DNA of 64,000 bases from Salsipaludibacter sp963812245 (GCA_963812245.1 CAWEUK010000002.1:62001-126000), one strand, 5' to 3'. Positions 37,608-49,209 are shown, numbered from the stretch's first letter. Made by a program: numbers and translations. Notes: generated from the sequence alone by a model not told the origin.

Positions 37608-39080
37608 TCATGCATGCGCGTCGCGCCATGGGATGACCACGCGCGCGACGGCCAGCAACCCGACAGCCAGGGCGGACAGTCCGACCCAGATGAAGTTCGA
37701 GACCGCCTGACCGAGCAACATCAGTTCGCGGAAGCCGGTGAAGGCAAGTGTGGCGGGCATTGCCCACGACACCCACCTGACGGGCACGTTGATCCGCTCC
37801 AGCGGCAGGAAGAGTCCCGAGAAGAAGATGGCCGTCAGCAACAGCAACATCGACAACTGCACGGCTTGGCTGTCGGTCCGCGCGATGGAGGCGATCATGT
37901 ACCCGTAGCCGACCGACGCCAACAGGGTCAGCACCACCACGCCGACGAACTGGAGCCAGTCTGCAGGCACGGGGACACCGAACACGAGCACGATGAGCGT
38001 GGTCAGCGCGGCCGCGACCACACTGCCGAGCGCAACGTGGGCCACGGTCGTTCCGACCAGGCGCTGCCCCGTCGTGATCGGCGCGACCCGCAACACGTCG
38101 GCCGTCCCGCGCAACCGCTCCCGCACCAGGCCCAACGCCGCGAACGTGACCGCCACGTGCTGGAGCATCAGGGCCAGCAGGCCCGGCGCGTAGAAGCGGT
38201 CCAGCGTGATGGCGACGGGGAGGTCACTGACCACCTCGACGTCGAAGGGGCGGACCAACACGTCGGGGTCCGCGTCCCGCAGCATCGCCACCGACTCGTC
38301 GGCCTCGGTCAGCATGTCATCGATCTGTTCGAGGTCTGCCAGTGGCGAGGCCTGTGACAGGTTCGCCAACTGTTCGGAAGCGGTCCGAAGTGACTGCTGG
38401 ACATCGTCGGTGCCGATCCCGAGCAGTGAAGCGATTCGGCTTGCCTGCTCGACCTGGTCCGCGAGTTCATCCAGGCGCGCCGCGAGGGTCTCGGCGGTGC
38501 CCAGCAGGCCGTCGATGTCATTCTCACCGACGGCGTCCTGCAACTGGGAGATGACCGCACGCGCCTGTGCCACGTCATCGGCCAGGCCGGCAGTCTGGTC
38601 CTGCACCGTGGTCAGGACCTCTGCCACGACCTGGTCGTTGATCTCGTACACGGCAGTCTCGGCCGCGACCTCGATCTGGGCCGCGGTTATTGGATCCGTG
38701 CTGCGCTTGTGGACCTCGATGACCGCACGATCCTGCGTCCCCACCTCCTCTTCGGCAGGCAGCACCACCACCAGGTCGACCTCGTCGTCGCGCAGTTGCC
38801 CAAGTGCAACCTCACGATCGGCCTCGGTGCCGACGTAGTCGATTCCGGCCACCTCCGCATCGGCCGCGAAGTCCTGGACCCGGGTCACGAGTTCGCTGTC
38901 CTGGTCACCCACCACCACCGTGGCCAGCGTCGGGAAGTCCTGGTTGTAGCCGAGCCCGAACACGAACAGGATCAGGAACGGACCCAACACCAGCGACAAC
39001 AGCAACCACGGTTGCCGGAGGGTCGTGACCAGTTCGCGCCGGATGAACGCGAAGGGCCGGATCAACAGGTCACGAAGCAT
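37608..39080 (-). CDS. ABC-2 type permease with large extracellular domain (YhgE/Pip-like)
   Basis: The 490-residue protein has one N-terminal helix (PWLLLSLVLGPFLILFVFGL), then about 270 extracellular residues with coiled-coil segments, and five C-terminal helices of the ABC-2 fold. ATG 39080 follows AAGGGTGG and lies inside the end of the ATPase gene (11-bp overlap). The extracellular coiled domain recalls MacB/Pip-type exporters for lipids, drugs or peptides. Confidence 0.85.
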   Translation of the reverse strand: MLRDLLIRPFAFIRRELVTTLRQPWLLLSLVLGPFLILFVFGLGYNQDFPTLATVVVGDQDSELVTRVQDFAADAEVAGIDYVGTEADREVALGQLRDDEVDLVVVLPAEEEVGTQDRAVIEVHKRSTDPITAAQIEVAAETAVYEINDQVVAEVLTTVQDQTAGLADDVAQARAVISQLQDAVGENDIDGLLGTAETLAARLDELADQVEQASRIASLLGIGTDDVQQSLRTASEQLANLSQASPLADLEQIDDMLTEADESVAMLRDADPDVLVRPFDVEVVSDLPVAITLDRFYAPGLLALMLQHVAVTFAALGLVRERLRGTADVLRVAPITTGQRLVGTTVAHVALGSVVAAALTTLIVLVFGVPVPADWLQFVGVVVLTLLASVGYGYMIASIARTDSQAVQLSMLLLLTAIFFSGLFLPLERINVPVRWVSWAMPATLAFTGFRELMLLGQAVSNFIWVGLSALAVGLLAVARVVIPWRDAHA

Positions 39081-40314
39081 CGGAGCCACCCTTGTCGGAA
39101 TCGGCTGGTGCGGGCTGGGCCGGGGCATCACCGGGGTCGGCGGCGCCACCGGGGCCGTTGTGATCAGAGCCAGCGCCGGCCGGGTGAGTGCGGTGGCGGA
39201 CCAGCCCCGGACCGGACCCATCGCCACGGCCCTCGCGGTGCTCGCGGACCAGCCTGACGAACACGGTGTCGAATGAGGGGTTGTGGGGCGCCACGGCTGC
39301 TGACCGGTGACCTCCCTCCTGCAACACGTCGCGCAGCTTCGCCGAAACCTGGTCGCTGTCTTCCACCAGCAGCAGCAACCCGCCCTGGGCGGTTCGTTGT
39401 TGCACACCGATGACGCCCGCGACGCCGAGCAACTCGCCCACGGGCACTGGTTGGTCAGAAGCCACCTCCACGAGGTCGCCGCCGAATGCCTCCCGCCGCA
39501 TGTCCTCGGGTGTGGCCACCCGCAGGACGTGCCCGTCGACGACCAGGCCGACCAGGTCACACTGGTCAGCCTCGGTCACGTACTGGGTCGTGACGATGAG
39601 CGTGTTGCCCGCGCGACGCAGTTCCCCGAAATGGTCCCATAGCTGTTCGCGCAGCAGCGGGTCGATGCCGGCGGTCGGTTCATCCAGGATGAGCAGGTCA
39701 GGCTCGTGCACCAGCGCGGCGGCGATCGCGAGGCGTCGCTGCTCGCCAGTGGATGCGTCGCGCAACCGAACCCGCCGGCGGTCGGCGAGGTCGAGCAACT
39801 CCAACAGGTCATCGATGCGGTCACGCGCGTCTCGGGCGCCCTGCCCGGGCACGTACCGCCCACGCCACGGGAGGCCGTACAGGGAGGCCATGAACTGGAG
39901 GTTGTGTTGCAACGACAACTCGGGATCGAGAGCAGACTCCTGGGGCAGGAATCCGATGCGCTCGCGTTCGTCGGTGCTGAAGGACTGCGGGTCGACACCA
40001 AGGACCTCCAACGAACCGGACTGGCGACGAAGCAACCCAAGGATCATGCGCACCATCGTGGTCTTGCCCGATCCGCTTGGCCCCACCAGGCCGAAGATGC
40101 ATCCGGACGGCACCTGCAACGTCATGTTCGACACGCCACGACCACCGCCGAACAGGTGCTCGACCTGGCGCGCCCGGACCATGTCGTGGCCCGGCTGGAC
40201 GTTGGCGTCATCAGGCTCGGGGCTGGCGTCATCAGGCTCGGGGCTGGCGTCATCAGGGGCGGTGGCGGCACCATCCGGGGCAGAGCGCGCAGGAGACGAA
40301 GAGTCAGCAGCCAT
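39070..40314 (-). CDS. ABC exporter ATP-binding protein
   Basis: The 414-residue ATPase has Walker A GPSGSGKTT, a signature STGEQRRLA, Walker B LLILDEPTAG and a switch region TTQYVTEA. Its N-terminal 50 residues are Asp/Pro/Ser-rich with repeated DDASPEP, encoded by a 21-bp tandem repeat, and its C-terminal 60 residues are Gly/Asp/Pro-rich. It pairs with the overlapping permease gene. The opposite-strand ABC operon starts 228 bp away. Confidence 0.88.
   Translation of the reverse strand: MAADSSSPARSAPDGAATAPDDASPEPDDASPEPDDANVQPGHDMVRARQVEHLFGGGRGVSNMTLQVPSGCIFGLVGPSGSGKTTMVRMILGLLRRQSGSLEVLGVDPQSFSTDERERIGFLPQESALDPELSLQHNLQFMASLYGLPWRGRYVPGQGARDARDRIDDLLELLDLADRRRVRLRDASTGEQRRLAIAAALVHEPDLLILDEPTAGIDPLLREQLWDHFGELRRAGNTLIVTTQYVTEADQCDLVGLVVDGHVLRVATPEDMRREAFGGDLVEVASDQPVPVGELLGVAGVIGVQQRTAQGGLLLLVEDSDQVSAKLRDVLQEGGHRSAAVAPHNPSFDTVFVRLVREHREGRGDGSGPGLVRHRTHPAGAGSDHNGPGGAADPGDAPAQPAPADSDKGGSDAS
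40204..40262. repeat. 21-bp coding tandem repeat, about 2.5 copies
   Basis: Unit GGCGTCATCAGGCTCGGGGCT encodes the DDASPEP repeats at the ATPase N-terminus. Confidence 0.85.
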
Positions 40315-40542
40315 CCACAACCCGTCTGTCGAAGTCACTCCCCCGGCGGGTCTGATGTTGGTGTGCCCCCGCCCCTGACGCCACCGACGAACGGACACGG
40401 TCGTCGCGGCCCCCCGGTCGATGCAGCCACCCGGTCGACACGGACACCGATCGCTGCCCCTGAGCCCAGGTGGCGGGACTCGGGGGCGTCTGGGGCATCC
40501 CCCCGGTACGACGGCACCCCTGGGACTGGTTGACTGGGCCCC

Positions 40543-41688
40543 ATGACCGCTCCCACCATCGCCGTGCGCGACCTCACGATGAAGTTCGACGACGTGACGG
40601 CGTTGGACGGCCTCACGCTGGAGACCCCACCCGGGGTCACCGGCCTGGTCGGCGCCAACGGGGCTGGCAAGACGACACTGATGCGGATCCTGCTGGGGCT
40701 CGAGCATCCCACGAGCGGCCAGGTTGCGATCCACGGGCTGGACGTCGCCACGGATCCGATGGCCGTGCGGCAACGGGTCGGGTGGATGCCGGAGGGCGAC
40801 TGCCTCCCAAAGGACATCGCCGCCGCCGAGTTCGTGGCCCACTCGGCACGCCTGGCCGGCCTCCCGCCACGGGCCGCCCGCCTGCGTGCGTCGGAGACGC
40901 TGTTCCTGGTCGGACTGGAGGAGGAGCGCTTCCGTCCGATCGGGGACTTCTCGACCGGGATGACCCAGCGCGTCAAGTTGGCCCAGGCCATCGTGCACGA
41001 CCCCGACCTGGTGCTGCTCGACGAACCGGCGTCCGGCCTGGATCCCGATGGTCGCATCGAGATGCTGGCGCTGGTGCGCCGACTCGGCGAGTTCGGCATC
41101 GACGTGTTGATCTCGTCACACGTGCTCAACGACATCACGGCGACGTCGTCGTGGGTCGTGCTGCTCGACCACGGCACGCTGCTGCGCAACGGGCCGGTCA
41201 CGCCCGACCGCGCCACCGGCACCGTGCTGGTCGAGGTGCTCGAACGACCGGCAGAACTGGCCGATCACCTCGCCGCCCGCGGGATGACGGTGGCCGTGGA
41301 CGGGGTCCGAGTCGTCGTCGGCCCCGGTGGTGACGACCTCGAACCGGCGATCGTGGAGGCGGCCGCGGCGACCGGGACCGGGCTGGTGCGCATGACCCGG
41401 GACGTGTCGACGCTCGAGGACGAGTTCCTCGAGGCCGATGCCCAACGGCGCGCCACCACCCCTGCCCCCGGCCACCCGCCCACCGCTGCCCCGTCCGGAC
41501 CCGCTGCCCCGTCCGGACCCGCTGCCCCGTCCGGACCTGTTGTCCCGTCCGGGCGTGCCTCATCGCGCCCCTCCCCGCCGGCGCCCCCGGCGGGGAGGCC
41601 TGGCCCCACCTCGCCACCCGCGTCATCGCCCCCCGCCCCACCGGCGGCGCCGCCACCTCACTTCGACGGGGACGGGGGTGCGCCGTGA
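40543..41688 (+). CDS. ABC-2 system ATP-binding protein
   Basis: The 381-residue ATPase has Walker A GANGAGKTT, Q-loop GWMPEGDCLP, a signature FSTGMTQRVK, Walker B LVLLDEPASG and H-loop SSHVLND. After residue 300 it is a Pro/Ala/Ser tail with 18-bp repeats (SGPAAP, about 41488-41553). It is the first of four genes that overlap or abut (ATPase-permease-ATPase-permease). Its stop overlaps the next ATG by four bases. Confidence 0.9.
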   Translation: MTAPTIAVRDLTMKFDDVTALDGLTLETPPGVTGLVGANGAGKTTLMRILLGLEHPTSGQVAIHGLDVATDPMAVRQRVGWMPEGDCLPKDIAAAEFVAHSARLAGLPPRAARLRASETLFLVGLEEERFRPIGDFSTGMTQRVKLAQAIVHDPDLVLLDEPASGLDPDGRIEMLALVRRLGEFGIDVLISSHVLNDITATSSWVVLLDHGTLLRNGPVTPDRATGTVLVEVLERPAELADHLAARGMTVAVDGVRVVVGPGGDDLEPAIVEAAAATGTGLVRMTRDVSTLEDEFLEADAQRRATTPAPGHPPTAAPSGPAAPSGPAAPSGPVVPSGRASSRPSPPAPPAGRPGPTSPPASSPPAPPAAPPPHFDGDGGAP

Positions 41689-42577
41689 ACGACGACGCCA
41701 TCATCGTCGACCGCGGCTACCGCACCTGGGACGGCGAGCGCGGTGGCATCGGCACGATCCGCTGGGCGATCACGGTCGATGCGCTGCGCCGTGCCTTCGG
41801 GCTGGGCCGTCGCGCCCGCGCCAAGATCTTCCCGTGGGCCATGCTCGCCCTGGCCAGCCTCATCGCCCTGGTCGTCACCGGTCTGTACGTCGCCGCCGGC
41901 GTCGTGGCCGGCGGACTGCCGCCCGAGCTGCTCGCCGAGTTGCCCGGCCATGCCGAACTGTTCAGCTGGTACTCGGCCATCGCGCTGGTGTTCGTGGCGG
42001 CGGTCGGTCCCGGCATGCTGATCCCGGAACGACGCGACGGCACGCTCGGCCTGGTGCTGTCACGGCCGCTGTCGGTCAACGACTACCTGATGGCCAAGGG
42101 ATTGGCCTACGTCCTGGTCGTCGGCTCGATCCAGGTCGTGCCGCAACTGGTGCTGTGGATCGGTCGTGCCGCAGTCGCAACCGATGCCCTGGCCTATGTC
42201 AGCGATGCCGGCCCGGTGCTGTGGCAGGTCCCGCTGGTGGCCATGGGCACGCTGCTGGCCCAGGGCGCGGTCATGGTCGTGGCCGCGACGTGGATCAACC
42301 GTCCGGGCATTGCCGCCGCCGCCTTCCTGGGCGTGTGGGCGGCGATCGCACCGATCATGGGCGAGTTGTCGCTGCTCGACGTCCCGGGAGCGCGATTCCT
42401 GGCACTGCTCAACATCAACGAGCATGCCTCGATCGTGGGCAACTGGGTCTTCGGCGAACCCCAGGGCATCACCTCGATGCGCAGCGCCGGGTTCGCGCCG
42501 TGGCTGTCGGCCGTGATCATCGTGGTGCTGGCAACCGGTGCCGCCGTCATGGTCCAGCGTCGCTACCGGAGCCTGGC

Positions 42578-42581
<4 letters not shown>
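41685..42581 (+). CDS. ABC-2 permease
   Basis: The 298-residue protein begins NDDAIIVDRGYRTWDGERGG, then has six helices with a loop PERRDGTLGLVLSRPLS, typical of ABC-2 permeases of the NosY/GldA-type. It is translationally coupled to both neighbours (ATGA overlaps). Paired with the ATPase upstream, it forms the first half of a two-pump cluster. Substrate unknown. Confidence 0.85.
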
Positions 42582-43522
<941 letters not shown>

Positions 43523-43524
43523 CC

Positions 43525-44259
43525 ATGTCGACCCTGATCGCGCACCTGCTCCGGGCCCGCCTGCGTGGCTGGCGACTCGTGGGCGCCACGGCACTGGTGT
43601 TGTTCCAACCGGTCGTGGCCATGCTGGGCATCGTGACCGGCCCGTCGATCTCGGGCGACCTGGCGGCCGAGCGCCTGATGACCGCCATGGCCGGCACCGG
43701 GGTGTTCCTCGGGACCGCCATGGTGGTGATGTCGGCCTCGACCCTGCGCGACGAACGCGACGACCAGACGATCGGCTACCTGGCACTGACGCCGCTGCCA
43801 CGCTGGCAGTTGGCGGTGTCCACCGAGGTGGCTGCGGTCGTGGCATGCATGGCGCTGGCGGTGGTCTCGAGCCTGGGTGTCACCATCGTCGGCCTTGCCG
43901 TGGGCGCCCCCTGGGTCGGCCTGGGCTCACTGGCCTACACCATCCCGGCAGCCATCGGCTACGGCTCGGTCAGTGCGCTGGTCGGCTACCTCGCGCCGCG
44001 TGGGCTGCTCACGATGCTGTTCTACGTGTTCGTCTGGGAGGGCCTGGCCGGCACGCTGGTCCCACTGGCAGGCAACACCTCCATCCAACGCATCAGCCTG
44101 TCGGTGTGGGGGTCGGTGGCCGACCTGCCACAACTGGGCAACGACATCATGGCCCCGATCGTGGCTGGTGCCGGCGGCGGCATGGCCAAGTTGCTCGTCA
44201 CCGCGGCCGTGGCCACGATCATCCTGTGGCAGTGGCTGCTGCGCCGCGACCTGGTCTGA
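43525..44259 (+). CDS. ABC-2 permease
   Basis: The 244-residue protein has six helices, including FQPVVAMLGIVTG and VSALVGYLAP, and a loop STLRDERDDQTIGYLALTPL like the ABC-2 transporters that export large or lipid substrates. It ends in WQWLLRRDLV. A 43-bp piece of its 3' end recurs 157 bp downstream. It is the last gene of the four-gene cluster. Confidence 0.85.
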   Translation: MSTLIAHLLRARLRGWRLVGATALVLFQPVVAMLGIVTGPSISGDLAAERLMTAMAGTGVFLGTAMVVMSASTLRDERDDQTIGYLALTPLPRWQLAVSTEVAAVVACMALAVVSSLGVTIVGLAVGAPWVGLGSLAYTIPAAIGYGSVSALVGYLAPRGLLTMLFYVFVWEGLAGTLVPLAGNTSIQRISLSVWGSVADLPQLGNDIMAPIVAGAGGGMAKLLVTAAVATIILWQWLLRRDLV

Positions 44260-44425
44260 ATCGGCCGAATCCCACCTCCGACCTCCTCACCCCTCAGCCC
44301 TTCGGCCACCGGGCGTCAAACCGACCGCATACCGTCGGATCCACGCCCACTGCGGACTCCGTGGAGACGTGACCCGGTCGGAGTGGCAGTGGATGCTGCG
44401 CCGCGACCTGGTCTGAATCGGCCGA
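44226..44425. repeat. 43-bp direct repeat of the permease 3' end
   Basis: Positions 44226-44268 and 44383-44425 differ at one base. The second copy, noncoding, contains the WQWMLRRDLV-stop sequence again. The intervening DNA holds no gene. Confidence 0.85.
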
Positions 44426-44462
44426 GATGCCGGGATGCAGGTCGTCGCGTACGGTGGCGGGC

Positions 44463-45212
44463 ATGAAGATCATTCTCTCCCCTGCCAAGCGCCTCGACGA
44501 GGGCGACCACCCCGTCGCGGCATCCTCGAAGCCACGCTTCGAGGCCGACACCGCCGAACTCGTGGCCATCGCCAAGGACCTCGAGGTCGCCGACCTCACC
44601 GACCTGATGTCGATCTCGGAGGACCTCGCGATCCTCAACGTCGAGCGCTTCCGCGCCTTCGACGACGCGCCCACCCACCCCGCGATGTTCCTGTTCGCAG
44701 GTGACACGTACCGAGGCCTGGACGCCACCTCGATGGACGGCGACACGATCGGTCGAGCCCAGCAGTCGATCCGGATCCTCTCGGGGCTCTACGGCATGCT
44801 GCGGCCGCTGGACGCGATGAAGCCCTACCGACTCGAGATGGGCACGAAACTCAGCACCGACCGCGGCGACACCCTCTACGACTTCTGGGGCACCAAGGTG
44901 GGCGAGGCGCTGGCCGACGAACTCGACGAGGGCGAAGTCATCGTCAACGGCGCTTCCAAGGAGTACGTGACCGTGCTGCAGGCCCAGCGGCTGCGCCTGC
45001 CCATGGTCGACGTGCGCTTCGAGAACCTGCGCAACGGCAACTGGCGCGTGTTCGGCATGCTGGCCAAGCCCGCCCGCGGCGCGCTGGCACGGTGGATCGC
45101 CGAGCACGATCCGGCAACGGTCGCGGACCTGCACGAGTTCGACTCGCTGGGCTACCAGGTGCAGCCCGACCGCAGCGACGACCGCCACCTGGTGTTCCGC
45201 AGCCGCGACTGA
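44463..45212 (+). CDS. yaaA: YaaA family peroxide stress protein
   Basis: The 249-residue protein begins KIILSPAKRLDEG and contains the conserved SGLYGMLRPLDAMKPYRLEM, both diagnostic of the YaaA/DUF328 family. In E. coli YaaA limits intracellular iron and so damage by hydrogen peroxide. The full length is normal. It stands alone after the ABC cluster; NiSOD is 15 kb away. Confidence 0.9.
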   Translation: MKIILSPAKRLDEGDHPVAASSKPRFEADTAELVAIAKDLEVADLTDLMSISEDLAILNVERFRAFDDAPTHPAMFLFAGDTYRGLDATSMDGDTIGRAQQSIRILSGLYGMLRPLDAMKPYRLEMGTKLSTDRGDTLYDFWGTKVGEALADELDEGEVIVNGASKEYVTVLQAQRLRLPMVDVRFENLRNGNWRVFGMLAKPARGALARWIAEHDPATVADLHEFDSLGYQVQPDRSDDRHLVFRSRD

Positions 45213-45220
45213 CCTCCTGC

Positions 45221-45300
45221 TGCGCTGACCTCGACCCGCGCTGACGTGGGCCTGCGCTGACCTCGGCCCGCGCTGACCTCGGCCCGCGCTGACCTCCGCA
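45221..45300. repeat. 16-bp tandem repeat, about five copies
   Basis: GCGCTGACCTCGGCCC repeats with minor variation immediately after yaaA. It is noncoding. Confidence 0.85.
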
Positions 45301-45399
45301 TCGCCTGGCAACCCGGGATCGGGACACGGCTGCGCCCGTGTGACCGGGATCCGCATTCGGACCGGCCACACGGGCGACAGTGTCAGGGTCGTGTCCGAC

Positions 45400-45930
45400 T
45401 CAGGCGTCGGGTGTTGCCTCGTCACCGGGGGTGGCGGCGTCGACGTCATCCATCGGGCCACCCGCGCCATCCTGGCCACCGGGGCCGCCACGGCCATGCC
45501 CGCCGTTGCCGAACGGGCCGCCGCGACCACGCAGGACACCCGCCTCAGCCAGCTCAGCCATGGCATCGGCCTGCTCCTGGGTCAGCGTGCCGTCCTCGAC
45601 CGCGGCATCCAGTCGCTCCTGGCGGGCGGCTGCACGCTCGGCCTGCCGAGCAGCCTGCCGCTCCTCGGTCACGGTGGTCAGCGCCGCGGCGACCTCGTCC
45701 TTGTCGATGCCCAGTTCCTCGGCCAGCGCCGCAGCCATCTCGTCGAGCTCAGCAGCACGACGGGCCTCGTGCTCCGCGGCACGGTCGACTTCGCTGCTGG
45801 ACTCATCGGTGCCCTGCTCGGTCGCATCGTCGGTCGCCGCGCCGGCATCCTCCTGCGCCAGGACGGGCACGGCCGCGAGTCCGATCGCGCCGGTGGCTGC
45901 CATCGCTGCCAGTGTCTTCGTGTACCTCAT
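45400..45930 (-). CDS. Secreted helical protein with Gly-rich tail, unknown
   Basis: ATG 45930 follows AAGGAG. The 176-residue protein has a signal peptide (MRYTKTLAAMAATGAIGLAA, cleaved after LAQ), a charged helical middle of Glu/Ala/Arg with a TLTQEQADAMAELAEAG segment, and a Gly-rich end (GRGGPFGNGG). Similar secreted proteins carry such EQADAL repeats. Function is unknown; its Asp/Glu content suggests cation binding. Confidence 0.65.
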   Translation of the reverse strand: MRYTKTLAAMAATGAIGLAAVPVLAQEDAGAATDDATEQGTDESSSEVDRAAEHEARRAAELDEMAAALAEELGIDKDEVAAALTTVTEERQAARQAERAAARQERLDAAVEDGTLTQEQADAMAELAEAGVLRGRGGPFGNGGHGRGGPGGQDGAGGPMDDVDAATPGDEATPDA

Positions 45931-46192
45931 GGCCTGGTCTCCTTGGGGTCGATGTCCAGGTTGCATCCGCAAGTGTCACGTCCGACCCTGTGAAACCGAT
46001 GAAGACCTGCTGAGAGTTCTGCAGGAGTACGCCCGGGCCACGCAGCGGTTGGCTGCTCAACCTGCTCAGACCAGCCAGCGGCCGTCGCGCATCAGCTCGC
46101 GACCAGCGATCTCGTTCCCCGGGCGCACCGACCGACCGGCAAGGAGGACACGCGACATACTCCTTCGCGGCCGTCGTCCTGGGTGCATGGGG

Positions 46193-48351
46193 CTAGATCT
46201 GGAGGGGCCGAGGGGCGCGCTGCTCACGAAACATCCCGGCCTCGGGCGTCCAGGTGTGTTCGACGCGGTCGACGCTGACGTGGATGACGGCAAGGCGACC
46301 GGCGTCGCGCGCCCGCTCGAGTGCCGGTCCGAGCTGGTCGGGGTGGTCGACGAACTCGCCCCAGGCACCCAGACCTCGGGCGACGAGGTCGTAGCGCACG
46401 GGCTCGGCCCGCACGCCGCTGCTCATTTCTCGCAGCGACCGGATCGCCACGCTCGGCCGACCCGCCTGGTGCACCGTGTCCCCGTGTGCCTCGACCGACC
46501 CGTCAGCGCCGCCACTGCCGTCCCCCGTGGCTGCGCGGGCCTCGTCGTGCGGCTCGATCCCGCCACGGCCGTTGCCGGTCACGTCCGCCGGCACCTGCCC
46601 GCGGCCGGCCACTTCGTCCGCTGGCGCACCCTCGGCCCCGTGCTGGGCCTCGGAGCCGGCAGCATCGCCACCTGCGCGAGCTCGTCGGCCACCTCGTCGT
46701 CCGCGCGCGCGTCGACGTGTCGACGCTCCTGCGGCGGCACCGTCGTGGTCGCCGCCGGTCCCGTCCCGTTGCCGGCCCCGTCGTTGCCGGCACCGTCGAC
46801 GGCAGCGTGCTCATCGTCATCGAATCCGGCCGTGCCGTCGGGGTCGGCGAGACGATCGAGCCCTCGGTCGCTGCCCGCGGTTGCGTCCACGGGACCGGCG
46901 TACCCGTCGACCAACACCACCGCGACGAAGGGCAGGTCGTGCTCCAGCGACGTCGGCAGTTCACCCAACTGCCGGGCGAAGGCGCCGTCGCCCATGATGG
47001 CGCACACCATGCGGTCGGGCGCCGCCAGGCGGGCGCCCATGGCCTGGCCGACACCGCCCCCGGTCAACTCCAACGAGCCGACCCCGAACTGTGCGCGCGG
47101 GTGCATGGCAGGGATGTGGAACTGGCCCCAGCGCCGGGTGTGGCCGCCGTCGAACACCCACAGGGTGTCGTCGGGCATCGCCAGCCGTGTCGCCACGACC
47201 GCCGCGGCCGGGTGGATGGGTGTGCGATCTGCCTCCACGAGTGGCTCGTTGAGGTTGGCGCGGCCACGACGCACGGCCGACCGCAGGTCGCCCAGCATGT
47301 GGCGACGCGGCACGGTGTCACGGGGCTCGAGCGCGTCGAGCTGGTCAAGGACTTCGTCGAGCACCGTGGCGATGTCCCCGACGATGGCCAGGTCGACGGC
47401 GCGGCTGCGCCCGATCGCCGCTGCGTCGATGTCGACCTGGATGATGGCCTGGTCCTGGGCCGTGCCCCAGTGCGGCGGTTGTCCCCACCAGTCCGACTCG
47501 CCCAGGTCGGTGCCGAGCACCATGACGACGTCGGCGTCGTTGCGCAGGTCGTCGACGACCCCTGGGTGGGTCGGTGGGATCACGTGGAGGTCGTCCTCGG
47601 CGATGACCCCACGGGCGCCCCAGGTGGTCGTCACGCCGGCATCCAGCGTCGCGACCAGCCGTCGAACCTGGTCCTCGGCCTGGCTGTGGAGCACGCCCCG
47701 GCCCAGGTGCAGGACGGGCAGCCGGGCGCGAATCAGCATGCCGACGGCGGCCGCAGCGGCGCCTGGCCGGCCAGCCGTGCGCCACCAGTCCGAATCCTCC
47801 AGCACTGATCGGACCGGCGGGTCGGGTCGCCTGGCCGGACCGGTCAGCACCGACGTCGGAACATCGAGGTGGACGACCCCGGGACCGCCCTGCCACAGGG
47901 CTCGCATGGCGGCTCCGCCCAGTTCGGCCAGGCGATGTCCGGAGGGGACCCGGGCCGACCACTTCACCAGGCTCGAGGTGACGGCCGCGTTGTCGAGACC
48001 AGCGACGATGCCATCACGATTCGGTCCCGTCACGCCCGTCCGACGGGACGAGCTGATCACGAGCACGCGGTCCCCGGACTGCTGCGCGTCCGCGATCGCC
48101 GGCAGGGCATGGGCCAGGCCCGACGCCGATGCCAGCAGGGCGACACCGGGACGTCCGGTGAGGTGCGACCACGCCGCCGCCATGTGCACGGCCGCTGTCT
48201 CGGTCGAGGGGGCGACGCGCCGCACCCCATGATCGTCCAGCGCGACCGCCAGATCGCCGAACGATGCGTCGAGCACGCCGGTCACGACGTCGACGCCATG
48301 CGCGGCCAGCAGTTGCGCAAGGACGGCACTGCCGGTGCTCGTGGAAGGCAT
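46193..48351 (-). CDS. Thiamine-diphosphate enzyme, acetolactate-synthase-like (frame broken)
   Basis: The protein has the three domains of the family: an N-terminal pyrimidine domain with the activating Glu in STETAAVHMAAAW, a central domain and a C-terminal ThDP domain with IMGDGAFARQLGEL. ALS normally continues NN..G, but here VVLVDGYAGPVDA leads into an inserted stretch of about 130 Gly/Asp-rich residues before VRYDLVARGLGAWG. The frame changes in that insertion near 46671-46680, where four missing bases in a GC tract would explain it. It could be a decarboxylase or synthase; the substrate is not predictable. Confidence 0.75.
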
Positions 48352-48666
48352 GCCTTGATTCCAGGGTCGGGGAGCGCCGAGTCTATGACCTGCGGGTCCG
48401 GTGACCGATGGACCCGAACCGCACGGGCCTGCCTTCCGAGGCGATCTACGCGGTCGACTGGGCGTTCCTGGTGGCCCGACGGACCGCTGGGACATCGGAT
48501 TCACCGAGCCGACCGGCGGTCGTGTCGCAATCGGCTCGACCGCACCCGTTCACATGCCTGTCACACAACGCGGGTACTCATGCGTCATCGGCGCGACGCC
48601 ACGACCGACCGGTCGTGCCCAACGATCCCGCCAGAACACTGACGCTGCGATGCAGACAGGAGCCAC
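48352..48666. other. Intergenic, no clear gene
   Basis: A short frame from 48408 begins MDPNRTGLPSEAIYAVDW but does not match anything recognised. The region includes the promoters of the divergent ThDP enzyme and HD-domain genes. Confidence 0.4.
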
Positions 48667-49209
48667 ATGGCGACCCTGACCATCGGAACCACCGTCGACG
48701 AGGTGCTCGCCCTGGTCGACGAACTCGACGAGATCACCCACGCCGGCCACGACCTGCGCACGCTCGCGTACCGGGCTGCGGCGTTGGCACTGGCCGAGGA
48801 TGCCGACGCAGAACTGGTCGTGGCCACGTTCCTGCACGACATCGGTCGCGTCCGGTACCTCGCCAAGGCCGCCCCCGGCATCCCGCACGAAGAAGTCGGC
48901 CGACGCTTCGTCGCGGCACGCTTCTCGGACCGGTGCGCGTGGCTGGTCAAGCAGCACGTGGTGGCCCAGCGCTACCTGGCCACCGTCGACCCGGACCACC
49001 AGGGCACCCTCACCGGTCCGCAGCGAACCGCCCTGCGCAAGGCCGGTGGCAAACTGTCGAAGCAGCGCACGCTGCGGTTCGAGTCGCAGGAGTTCACGGC
49101 CGACGCGGTGCGACTGCGCCGGTGGTCGGACCGCGCCGTCACCGAATCCGTGGCCGCTCCGACGTTCGCGCAACTGGCAGACGCGCTCGAGTCCGCCTGG
49201 GTGCGCTGA
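48667..49209 (+). CDS. HD-domain protein (PhnZ/oxygenase-like)
   Basis: The 180-residue protein has the metal-binding HD in ATFLHDIGRV with an upstream His in THAGHD and a later His in KQHVVAQRY. The order is that of the small HD-domain group containing PhnZ-type di-iron oxygenases and phosphohydrolases. AGGAG precedes ATG 48667. Substrate unknown. It is convergent with dnaB. Confidence 0.75.
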   Translation: MATLTIGTTVDEVLALVDELDEITHAGHDLRTLAYRAAALALAEDADAELVVATFLHDIGRVRYLAKAAPGIPHEEVGRRFVAARFSDRCAWLVKQHVVAQRYLATVDPDHQGTLTGPQRTALRKAGGKLSKQRTLRFESQEFTADAVRLRRWSDRAVTESVAAPTFAQLADALESAWVR

